This document shows positions 18,401 to 25,242 of a stretch of 64,000 nt of DNA, in pieces; position 1 is the first letter of the stretch; each line of letters starts with the position of its first letter. The notes beneath the pieces are model-generated. The model was not told the origin of the DNA. It searched no databases and was given only the letters and a program-made list of their open reading frames with translations. The DNA is from Streptomyces sp. I6. Its GTDB lineage: Bacteria > Actinomycetota > Actinomycetes > Streptomycetales > Streptomycetaceae. The position numbers and the translations under genes are program-made. Location: the NCBI GenBank assembly GCA_003725745.1, contig RHDP01000001.1, positions 496,001 to 560,000 of the forward strand, written 5' to 3'.

Positions 18401-18489
18401 TCCTCGGCGGCGACCGTGCGCTGCGGACCGTGCGGGCGGTCGTGGTTCTCACGCAGTGCCTCGATCACGGCCTCGGGGGTGTCCAGCAT
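15445..18489 (-). CDS. Large helical (TPR-like) repeat protein partnered with an Hsp90-like ATPase
   Basis: A 1014-residue, Ala/Leu/Glu/Arg-rich protein built of antiparallel helical pairs with TPR spacing, clearest in the second half (for example 'PTYAMLGHAVSHLGDHAAAV', 'FEEALAELEAAVAAHEQGG'). A proline/alanine-rich linker ('PVTAPATAAPAVAIP') separates the halves, and a tandem 'GGAEQ/AGDAEQ' low-complexity run sits around residue 500. No catalytic motif is seen. The ATG at 18489 overlaps the stop of the Hsp90-like gene (ATGA), so the two are made together. TPR proteins often serve as Hsp90 co-chaperones, so a client-adaptor role is a reasonable inference. The much longer open frame that continues upstream is antisense shadow. 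Confidence 0.75.
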   Translation of the reverse strand: MLDTPEAVIEALRENHDRPHGPQRTVAAEELAEAAGQFEKPDVLVTALLELMTAYEFTGEYRKSPVVFGRLLRLWDESPEEFSEWEAHQVYWRFKWVAASLLDVPEVPLTSIRGWIDETLRRYERAGHGMQPVAAMRYHVAAHTGAGVADAYDLWITRPRTELSDCEACETRHLAAYRMNAGDDAGALDTLRPVLDEAIGCTEEPQVSQALALGALLRSGRLDEARSHHLTGYRRVRGNTGMQAWVGRHLEFCVLSRNEGRGLEILAENRPLFEATGAPLAHLDFLTGVELLLARIVEDGHADTVVAGPPGRSWTADELLAHVRAEADRLTAAFDARNGTTAVGDRRRERLSQRPLLDAPLPLGLRTSVARPATAAPVTAPATAAPAVAIPEDFVTLVREARRMASAGHPGDARLWTRIAERLADGSAVHDDVLGPRELLRAELAEQRAGELTMAERHEEATVEARRAAELYERLGMPWQALSTRARALAWMNPPADGGAEQGGGAEQAGDAEQAGGAERLDSDGIRDALDELLREAEQLCTEVPFTGEALGAAEAAACDDLEQERKLAYLTVCYARTYAAYQELGRGGPEASPGALERFERCVRALHTEAERLSVPHQLANARQFVADLAGRHGDLVRAEESLRAALKDLEAAGRPWRCPRPRALLAQILMARERPREAVELLHEAIADAVRYDDADFPMAPTYAMLGHAVSHLGDHAAAVRHLSEAAARFDQSGASEEAADVRLQLVDVLMRTGQHADAVAVLESLVAEEAAAALDERMVAQARLMLARGLRELEEFLPSAEEFLRLADAVSGWEDDAPIQTMVTADTAIALALADRWDAAGTAYERALAVHAQAPNPSLLRHMMCEFARLVMNAQGMEGLETALRHLADADALAASVPEGTEGFAPWFERGTVHYRRGRVLAEAERFEEALAELEAAVAAHEQGGEEGESARAEAVRIAALIEGGALRRFEEAIARLTTAVARCQKAGLAEAGQILDALRQDYVSRLAESR

Positions 18490-20351
18490 CAGTTGTCCTT
18501 CCGGGGCCCGGAGCCGTTCGCGTCCGTGCCGGGGTTGTGCATGGCGTGGGTGAGCAGGCCGATGAAGGCCCGGTTCAGCAGGGCGCTCTCGCTCGCCTTC
18601 AGCGGACGGCGGCTGAGCAGCAGGGCCTGCCCGTACAGCGCCTCGGCGGTGGTGACGGCCAGACCGCGCTCGGAGATCGTGATCGCCTGGCGCACCAGCG
18701 GGTTGAGGTGGTTCAGGACCAGCTGGGCGCGCGGCGTCTCGTGCCGCAGGGAGCCCAGGATGCCGGCCCACAGACCGTCGCTCTCGGCGGCGAGGCTCGA
18801 CCGGGTCCGCTCGTGGCGCGCCTCCCGGTTGTCGAGCAGCAAGGCCGGGGCGGTCACCGGCTGGAAGTCGCGCAGCACGACGTCGCAGCCGTGCACGCCG
18901 ATCGTCTCCCGGGCGACGAGCAGGAACGCCGCCGCTCGCAGTTCGGCCGTCGTGTCCACCGCGTCCAGATGGGCGGTGACCGTGGCCGGGTCGAGGTCGC
19001 TCACGGAGGTGCCGGGACGGATCTCCGGCAGCCGGTGCACGAGATCGCGGTCGTAGGTGTAGCCGCCGTTGACCACTCCCAGGCCGGCCGCCGCTGCGAT
19101 CGGGGCGACCTGCCGGAACTCCTCCACGCTGCGGGTCACCAGCAGCGTCGGGTGCGTGCGGGCGAACTCCTCCAGCGTGACGTTGCCGTCGGTGGTCTCG
19201 AACGGCAGCCACGGCAGCACCACCCGCAGCAGCTCGTCGTCGTAGCGCGCCAGGGCCTTCACCGCGAGGTGGTGGGTGTCGATGAACCGGTGCAGCAGCG
19301 CCGGGTCGCTGGCCGCGAGCCCGGTGAGCCAGTCCCGGATGCGGTCGCCCAGGGCGTCCCGTACCGCGGACAGCGTGCCGTCCTCGTACAGCGACTCGCG
19401 CGAGGCCGTCGGTCGCAGGCTCGTGGTGTCGACCACGCACCGCACGAAGAACGCCCAGTCCGGCAGCAGCTCGGGCGCCTGGTCGGTGAGCAGCATGCCC
19501 TTCAGGTGCACCCGGTGACCGGCGCGCTGCGCCGGGCTCACGGCCGTCGGCAGCACGTACGCGACACCGCGGAGCCCGGCCGCCGGAAGGTCCAGCTCGA
19601 TGCTGTCGAGCGGGGTGAAGTCGAACCGGTCCCGGCAGTACGCGGTCAGCGCCTCGCGGTGGGCGAGCGGGGAGCGGTGGGGCTGCTCCCACGGCGGCGT
19701 GTCGTTGATCCGCTCCTTCTCGCCGAGGGGGTCCACGACGGTGACCTCGTACCGCAGCAGGCTGCCGTAGTGCCGGGCCAGGTCGGCGACCCGCCGCGGG
19801 CTCGTCCACTCGGCGTTGTCGGCCCGGGGGACGAGCCGCACGGTGGTGCCCGGCTCCGGCACGGCCGAGGACGGCAGCGTACGGATCGTGTACCGGCCGT
19901 CGGAGTGGCCGCGCCACTCGACTGCGGGTGCCGCGGGGTCGGCCGCGGACCGGCTGAGCACGGTGATCTCGTCAGCGACGACGAAGCACGCCAGCAGACC
20001 GATGCCGAACTGGCCGATGAACTCGCCTCGGGCGGTCTCGAGTCCGGCGCCGTCCAGGGCGCCCTCGGCGGTCCGCTTGGAGCTGCGGCCGATGGTGGCG
20101 AGGAAACGGTGGACGTCGGCCTCGGTCAGTCCGATGCCGGTGTCCATGACGGTGAGCGTGTCACCGGTGCGCACGGTGATCGTGCCGGGCGCATCCGGGG
20201 CGACGGCCTGACGGGCGGTGATGGCGTCCACGGCGTTCTGCAGCAGCTCGCGAAGATAGACGCGGGGACTCGAGTAGAGGTGGTGGGAGAGCAGGTCGAC
20301 CAGGCCGCGCAGGTCGACCTGGAAGCTGTGGGCGGTCTCGGAAGAAGACAC
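18489..20351 (-). CDS. HSP90 family protein (GHKL ATPase)
   Basis: A 620-residue Hsp90-like protein. The N-terminal ATPase carries the Bergerat fold: 'RELLQNAVDAI' (E35, N39), 'VMDTGIGLT' (D70, glycines) and 'GQFGIGLLACF' (lid glycines). A middle domain follows with 'LPDWAFFVRCVVDTTSLRPT', equivalent to the HtpG segment 'F(L/V)RGVVDSxDLPLNxSRE', then 'ASRESLYED'. It ends soon after the middle domain, so the C-terminal dimerisation domain of HtpG appears reduced or divergent. The start is GTG at 20351 with AAGGA upstream. It lies in an operon with the TPR protein, and 113 bases downstream of a third gene on the same strand. Such HSP90-TPR pairs recur in actinobacteria with unknown clients. Confidence 0.85.
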   Translation of the reverse strand: MSSSETAHSFQVDLRGLVDLLSHHLYSSPRVYLRELLQNAVDAITARQAVAPDAPGTITVRTGDTLTVMDTGIGLTEADVHRFLATIGRSSKRTAEGALDGAGLETARGEFIGQFGIGLLACFVVADEITVLSRSAADPAAPAVEWRGHSDGRYTIRTLPSSAVPEPGTTVRLVPRADNAEWTSPRRVADLARHYGSLLRYEVTVVDPLGEKERINDTPPWEQPHRSPLAHREALTAYCRDRFDFTPLDSIELDLPAAGLRGVAYVLPTAVSPAQRAGHRVHLKGMLLTDQAPELLPDWAFFVRCVVDTTSLRPTASRESLYEDGTLSAVRDALGDRIRDWLTGLAASDPALLHRFIDTHHLAVKALARYDDELLRVVLPWLPFETTDGNVTLEEFARTHPTLLVTRSVEEFRQVAPIAAAAGLGVVNGGYTYDRDLVHRLPEIRPGTSVSDLDPATVTAHLDAVDTTAELRAAAFLLVARETIGVHGCDVVLRDFQPVTAPALLLDNREARHERTRSSLAAESDGLWAGILGSLRHETPRAQLVLNHLNPLVRQAITISERGLAVTTAEALYGQALLLSRRPLKASESALLNRAFIGLLTHAMHNPGTDANGSGPRKDN

Positions 20352-20464
20352 CGGACGGAATCCTTCACTGGCGCGCCCGCGTCGGCGAACGGCACGGGCG
20401 GAAAGACGGGCGAACGGAGGCAGGGGCGGGCGCGGCGCTCGTCTCGGCGTACGCGCCCCGCGGG

Positions 20465-21442
20465 TCAGCGCCCGGCGGCCGAGCGGTGCTTGCGGTAGGC
20501 GGCGACGGGGTCGGAGCCGTTCAGGTACCGCCACGGGGACTCCGTGACGCGCCCCTGTGTGGCCTGGAAGCACTCCCGCGCGCCGGCCCGGTCCCCGGCC
20601 AGCGAGAACGCCATCGCGAAACTGTTCAGCAGCCCCAGCGAGGAACCCTCGTGCACGAAGTCCGGATGCCGGTACGAGTGGTCCGCCGCGCGCCTCAGCG
20701 ACTCCACCACCTCGGGTCGGCGCATGTACGCGGCGTCGGGGCCCGAATCGAGCGACAGCCACTCCTCGATGTGCGCGTCCGGCACCAGCCGGCCCAGCGG
20801 CGTGCCGCCAGGAGCGTTGAACACGGATTCACGGGCGAACGCGTGCATCTCCTCGTGCGACCCGCCCCACTTCTCGCAGACCTGCTGCAACTGCTGTGTG
20901 TGCGCGCCCAGGTGGTACGGGTGCCGACGCACGGCCGCCTCGAACCGGCGGCGGGCCGTGACCTGCCCGACCTGCAGGCCCCGGCCGGTGACCTGGAGGA
21001 CGTGCCACGGCGAGGTCCAGCCCGGCTCGAGCTCCGCAGCCTCGTACAGCCACTCCTCGGCCTGGCGCAGCCGGGAGTGGAAGACCTCGAACTGCTCGCG
21101 CGAGACGTCCTTCGCGCGCGCCGAGGTCCGGGCCTCCCAGCCCCACCTGACGTAGCGGATTCCCGCGACGGTCAGCGCCAGCGCCGACTCGGGCTCCGTC
21201 TTCAGCACGTCGCCGATCCAGCGCTCGACGCCGGCCGTGTCGCCGACGACCCACAAGAGCACCGTGCGGTCCCGGCTCTCCGGCCGCCCTTCCAACAGGT
21301 CCCGCACGGCTGCCCAGTCGGCCGCGGCGGCCGCCTCGCGCACCCGCCCCGCGTCCGGATCGCCGGAGTCCTTCTCCAGCCGCGCCCCGGGCCGGCCGGT
21401 CCATCGTCCCAGCGTGAGGCCCCGATCACGGAGCAACGCCAT
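20465..21442 (-). CDS. Conserved protein of the Hsp90/TPR operon, unknown function
   Basis: A 325-residue soluble protein, Trp- and Glu-rich, helical throughout, with TPR-like spacing ('SRLRQAEEWLYEAAELEPGW', 'FAMAFSLAGDRAGARECFQA'). I do not recognise a catalytic motif. The start at ATG 21442 ('MALLRDRG') is chosen because the upstream extension is low-complexity. It is the first gene of a three-gene minus-strand unit followed by the Hsp90-like ATPase, so it may be another adaptor or a client. The 248 bases between its start and the IS element hold its promoter; they are somewhat AT-richer, around 21495-21545. Confidence 0.6.
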   Translation of the reverse strand: MALLRDRGLTLGRWTGRPGARLEKDSGDPDAGRVREAAAAADWAAVRDLLEGRPESRDRTVLLWVVGDTAGVERWIGDVLKTEPESALALTVAGIRYVRWGWEARTSARAKDVSREQFEVFHSRLRQAEEWLYEAAELEPGWTSPWHVLQVTGRGLQVGQVTARRRFEAAVRRHPYHLGAHTQQLQQVCEKWGGSHEEMHAFARESVFNAPGGTPLGRLVPDAHIEEWLSLDSGPDAAYMRRPEVVESLRRAADHSYRHPDFVHEGSSLGLLNSFAMAFSLAGDRAGARECFQATQGRVTESPWRYLNGSDPVAAYRKHRSAAGR

Positions 21443-21690
21443 TGTCCCCACCCCTTGGTGTCTCGCACGGGGAGGCCAGTGATCACCTCCCTCGTGGAGG
21501 TAGTGACTATCACGCGCGACTGACAATTCGCACATCCGTTTAGTGCCACCTGGTCGCGCGCCCGCTCCGGACGGGGTGGCTGGCGCCGGAAGTCCTGGCG
21601 GGACGCTCGCGCCATGGGCCGCCACGTCCGCGGTCGGCGCGATGGCGGCGGTACGGACGAGTGGGGAGCTGCAGGATGCTCCTATGGCTG

Positions 21691-22776
21691 TCAAGCCGCT
21701 GGAGCCAGGTCGGTTTGAGTGATTTGTTCGGTTGGTGTGCTGGTCAGGGCGCGGTAGACCTCGCGGGCGACGAATCGCTTGAGGCAGCGCATGATGTCCT
21801 TCTTGTTCAGCCCTTCCTTGGTGCGGCGTTCGACGTAGGCGCGGGTGCGTTCGTCGAAGCGCATGCGGGTGAGGACGATGGTGTGCAGGGCGTTGTTCGC
21901 CGCCCTGTCGCCACCGCGGTTGAGGCGGTGGCGGTGGGTTCGTCCGGACGAGGCCGGGACCGGTGCGACCCCCGCCAGGTGGGCGAACGCGCCCTCGGAC
22001 CGCATCCGCTCCGGGTTGTCCCCAGCCGAGGCCAGCAGCTGGCCGGCGGTCTCGGGGCCGACGCCGAACAGCTCCAGCAGCTGCGGGGCGGCTTGCTTGA
22101 CCAGCGGGCCGATCTCGGTATCGAGATCGGCGATCTCGGCGTCAAGTGCCTGGTGACGCCGGGCCAGGCGGCGCAGCGATGCCCGGGTCGCCGTCAGCGG
22201 CCGCGACAGATCGTCTCCGGGCCGCAGCCGGGTGAGTGTGCGTATCAGTGCGGCCCGGTCCAGACCGGTGACCTGTTCACGCAGCATCGCGGGGGCGGAG
22301 ACGAGCAGGCCGCGTATCTGGTTCATCGCCTGGGTGCGGGCCTTGACCGCGCTGCGGCGGGCGAGTCGCAGGACACGCACGGCCTCGACCACGCCGTCCC
22401 GGCTCTTCGGTGTGCCGGTGGCGCGTCCGGAGAGCACGGCCGTCGCGGCGGCGTAGGCGTCGATCGGGTCGGACTTGCCCTTCATCCGCCGCGTCTTGCG
22501 GTCCGGCCGGTCCACGTCGATGACCGTGACGCCCGCGGCGGTCAGCACCCGGGCGAGTTCGGCGCCGTAGGCGCCGGTGCCCTCCACCCCGACCGCGAGC
22601 AGCGTGCCGTGTGAGCGCATCCAGTCCAGCAGGTCGCGGTAGCCGCGGATGGTGGCGGGGAACTCCCGGTCGGCCAGGTGCCGGCCGACCGTGTCGATCA
22701 CGGCCGCGTGGTGGGTCAGGCCGTGGGTGTCGACTCCGCCGGTGATCTGCGGGTCGTCGTGCGTCATGCTGGTCAT
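21691..22776 (-). CDS. IS110-family transposase (element 1)
   Basis: A 361-residue recombinase. The N-terminal RuvC-like DEDD domain has D16 ('GVDTHGLTHHA'), E65 ('VGVEGTGAYG') and D103/D106 ('KGKSDPIDAYAA'). The C-terminal transposase-20 domain has 'LLASAGDNPERMRSEGAF' and the serine region 'APVPASSGRTHRHRLNRGG'. Both are complete, so the enzyme looks intact. Start at ATG 22776 ('MTSMTHDD'); ATG 22767 is an alternative. IS110 elements lack ordinary terminal repeats and encode a bridge RNA in a non-coding end, usually upstream of the gene. For this copy that end would lie within 22777-23000. Confidence 0.88.
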   Translation of the reverse strand: MTSMTHDDPQITGGVDTHGLTHHAAVIDTVGRHLADREFPATIRGYRDLLDWMRSHGTLLAVGVEGTGAYGAELARVLTAAGVTVIDVDRPDRKTRRMKGKSDPIDAYAAATAVLSGRATGTPKSRDGVVEAVRVLRLARRSAVKARTQAMNQIRGLLVSAPAMLREQVTGLDRAALIRTLTRLRPGDDLSRPLTATRASLRRLARRHQALDAEIADLDTEIGPLVKQAAPQLLELFGVGPETAGQLLASAGDNPERMRSEGAFAHLAGVAPVPASSGRTHRHRLNRGGDRAANNALHTIVLTRMRFDERTRAYVERRTKEGLNKKDIMRCLKRFVAREVYRALTSTPTEQITQTDLAPAA

Positions 22777-23052
22777 GTCCGTCCTTGTGGCGTGTCCGTT
22801 CCGAGGGCGGCACGCGCCGGTCGGGCGGGTGGACAAGACAGTGACGGGGCTTCTGGACCAAGCTCCTGACTTGTTGAATCGACCCCAGACGCTCGGTCTG
22901 CAGCCGTAGCGTCCAGGGTGTCGGTCGGCACGGGCCCGCAGTGCTCCTTGCCGCCCACGGGCTGGCTCTCTCATAGCGTGCCGCCGCCGGCCGACACCCG
23001 CGCGGTGTGGCTCGACAGAGGCATGAGGACGGCACGGTGACTTCAAGTCAGG
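22777..23052. mobile_element. Shared non-coding region between two head-to-head IS110 elements
   Basis: The 276 bases between two divergently transcribed IS110-family transposases must contain the upstream ends of both elements and the junction between them. In the family, the upstream end specifies the structured bridge RNA that selects target and donor, so two such RNAs may be encoded here in opposite directions. I could not fold it reliably by eye. A GTGACTTCA at 23037-23045 has an exact inverted partner downstream of element 2. Confidence 0.5.
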
Positions 23053-24159
23053 ATGCCCACCGCACTCCCTCCCCGCTCCCGTCGAGTGCAAGGCCAGCCT
23101 GTGATCCTGATCGGTATCGACCCGCACAAGTCCTCCCACACCGCCGTCGCCGTCGACGCCTCGGGGCACCAACTGGCCAAGCGCCGGTTCGTCGTCAACG
23201 CCGGTACGCTCCGCCAGCTCATGGCCTGGTGCGAGCAGTGGCCCGAGCGTCGCTTCGCCGTCGAGGGCGCCGGCGGGCTTGGCCGCTCGCTCGCCCAGCA
23301 GCTGGCCGCCGCCGGCGAGGACGTGGTCGACGTGCCGGCCACGCTCTCCGCCAGGGCCCGGCTGCTGGCCACCGGCGGCAACCGCAAGACCGACGAGGCA
23401 GACGCCCGCCACGTTGCCCAGGTCGCCCTGTTCCGCCCCGACCTGCGGCAGGTGACCGCCGAGGACCAGACGACGATCCTGCGGCTGCTGACCGAGCGGC
23501 GCGACGACCTGGTCCACGAGCGCACCCGCGTCCTGAACCGGCTGCACGCCGTCCTGCGTGACCTGTTGCCCGGCGGCGTGGCCACCGGTCTGTCCGCCGA
23601 CAAGGCCGCCGCCGCGATGAAGGGCATCCGCCCCGTCACCGCCACCGACAACTGCCGCCGCGACATAGCCCGCGACCTGCTGGCCGACCTGCGACGCCTG
23701 GACCGACTGGTCAAGGACAACGAGATCCAGATGCGCGAGGCACTGGCCGCCACCCGCACCACGCTCACCCGCCTGCCGGGCCTGGGAACCGTGCTGGCTG
23801 CCAAGGTCCTCGGGCACGTCGGCGACGTCACCCGCTTCCCCACCGAGCACCACTTCGCCAGCTACACAGGCACCGCGCCCCTGGACGCCTCCAGCGGCAA
23901 CAACGTCCGCCACCGACTCAACACCGGCGGCAACCGCGCGCTGAACTCGGTCCTGCACACGATCGCCGTCTGCCAGATCCGCGACGGCGGACGCGGGCAG
24001 GACTACTACCTCCGCAAGATCGCCGAGGGGAAGACCCCGCCCGAGGCCCGCCGAGCTCTCAAGCGACGGCTGTCCAACGTGGTTTACCGGATCATGCAAC
24101 GCGACCATCGGACCCAACTCGCTGCAGTCGCTTGACACACAGAGGCGCTATGAAGTCAC
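23037..24159 (+). mobile_element. IS110-family element 2 with 9-bp inverted repeats
   Basis: GTGACTTCA at 23037-23045 and TGAAGTCAC at 24151-24159 are perfect reverse complements and bracket the transposase. Subterminal inverted repeats are known for the IS1111 group of this family, so these may be recognition sites, with the true ends a little further out. The exact termini cannot be fixed from one copy. Confidence 0.45.
23053..24135 (+). CDS. IS110-family transposase (element 2)
   Basis: A 360-residue recombinase, clearly different in sequence from element 1. The DEDD residues are D23 ('IGIDPHKSSHTAV'), E71 ('FAVEGAGGLGRSL') and D114/D117 ('NRKTDEADARHVAQ'). The C-terminal half has 'LPGLGTVLAAKVLGHVGDV' and 'GTAPLDASSGNNVRHRLN', with the conserved serine. 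The frame is intact. ATG 23053 is used here; GTG 23101, directly before 'ILIGID', is an equally good start. An 8-bp direct repeat (ACAGAGGC at 23015-23022 and 24139-24146) and a 9-bp inverted pair (23037-23045, 24151-24159) flank the gene. Confidence 0.87.
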   Translation: MPTALPPRSRRVQGQPVILIGIDPHKSSHTAVAVDASGHQLAKRRFVVNAGTLRQLMAWCEQWPERRFAVEGAGGLGRSLAQQLAAAGEDVVDVPATLSARARLLATGGNRKTDEADARHVAQVALFRPDLRQVTAEDQTTILRLLTERRDDLVHERTRVLNRLHAVLRDLLPGGVATGLSADKAAAAMKGIRPVTATDNCRRDIARDLLADLRRLDRLVKDNEIQMREALAATRTTLTRLPGLGTVLAAKVLGHVGDVTRFPTEHHFASYTGTAPLDASSGNNVRHRLNTGGNRALNSVLHTIAVCQIRDGGRGQDYYLRKIAEGKTPPEARRALKRRLSNVVYRIMQRDHRTQLAAVA

Positions 24160-24450
24160 AAACGCCCGTCCGGCCGCGTGCGTGGTGACGCCCGGCGGGC
24201 CGACAAATCCCAAACAGGACAGTCGAGACGTCAGTCAGCCGAGGGGTCAGACCCACCAGCAGCGTCACCACGTCCCATCCTCACTGTCAGCCGAGGTTCG
24301 GCAGATGGACGAGCCGGTCGACGGCGGTCGGGTTGTCGGCGGTGGAAGCGGCCCTCGCCCGCTCGCAGGGGGTCGCAGCCGGTACCGCCCGTCTCAGGGG
24401 CCGTCAGGTGCGGCCGGAGTATCGGCCCTCCGGCCCTGGCCACGTCAGGG
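24160..24450. other. Region downstream of the IS element, no gene seen
   Basis: 291 bases between the IS and the yjbQ-like gene. Some short open frames exist but none has a start signal or a recognisable product. The right end of the IS is probably within the first 50-100 bases. Confidence 0.4.
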
Positions 24451-24873
24451 CTATCCGAGGAACGACAGGCGGACCTGGCGCTCGGGATTGTCCTTGTTGG
24501 TGTCGACCAGGCAGACCGACTGCCAGGTGCCGAGTTCCAGCCTTCCGCCGACCACCGGCAGGGTGGCATGGGGCGGCACCAGCGCGGGAAGGACGTGGTC
24601 CCTGCCGTGGCCCGGACTGCCGTGGCGGTGCTGGTAGCGGTCGTCCGCGGGAAGCAGCACATGCAGTGCGGAGAGCAGGTCGTTGTCGCTGCCCGCGCCG
24701 GTCTCGATCAGTGCGATGCCCGCGGTGGCGTGGGGCACGAACACGTTCAGGAGACCGTCACGGCCGCCGGCGGCGTCCGCGAGGAACTCCTCGCAGGCGC
24801 GGGTCAGGTCGGTCACGGTCTCCGCCGTGCCGGTGGTGAGGTCGAGGACGCGGGTGGTGAAGGCTTCGGGCAT
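24451..24873 (-). CDS. YjbQ family protein (UPF0047)
   Basis: A 140-residue single-domain protein. Hallmarks are 'GLLNVFVPHATAGIALIE' (the conserved H-A-T), 'GSDNDLLSALHVLLP', 'HRHGSPGHGRDHVLPAL' with several conserved histidines, 'LGTWQSVCLVDTNKDNPERQ' (G-x-W-Q) and a C-terminal 'VRLSF'. The family is sometimes annotated as secondary thiamine-phosphate synthase, based on weak activity of the E. coli protein; its real role is uncertain. Length is normal. Start at ATG 24873. Confidence 0.88.
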   Translation of the reverse strand: MPEAFTTRVLDLTTGTAETVTDLTRACEEFLADAAGGRDGLLNVFVPHATAGIALIETGAGSDNDLLSALHVLLPADDRYQHRHGSPGHGRDHVLPALVPPHATLPVVGGRLELGTWQSVCLVDTNKDNPERQVRLSFLG

Positions 24874-25169
24874 GCCCCCATACTCCCGCCCCGCCCCGCA
24901 AGATGGCGCGTCCGGTGCCGCGACACCGTTGACCGGCCGTCGAAAGGGTCACGTGTGCCGCAGCCCGACTCGCACGCGCCCCCACTCCTCGCGCGGCCAC
25001 CCGGAGCCGCCGCCGACGTCTCCGCTCCGGCTGCCCTGGCACCTCCTCAGCGTGGGTGCAGCCGGTGGTACTTGCACTCGGGCGGCGGAGACGGTCCCGT
25101 GGGAGGACCCGCGCGCGGACTTCCGTGGGCCGTGACGCACGACGGCCGAGGAGCAGGGCGGCCCGGGTG

Positions 25170-25209
25170 GGCTCCGGGGCGGACTCCGGGGCGGACTCCG
25201 GGGCGGACT
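25170..25209. repeat. 12-bp tandem repeat (GGACTCCGGGGC)
   Basis: About 3.3 units run from 25170, ending 34 bases before the ABC transporter stop codon. It lies in the 369-base gap between yjbQ and the ABC gene (24874-25242), in which I see no gene. Confidence 0.8.
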
Positions 25210-25242
25210 CCGAGATCGAGCCCGACCGCACCGGCACCCGGC

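Noticed and set aside
15445-19917. A single 1490-codon minus-strand open frame
   Set aside because: Only the part from 18489 downward is coding; the upstream third is an out-of-frame shadow of the Hsp90-like gene, whose motifs are unmistakable in the other frame.
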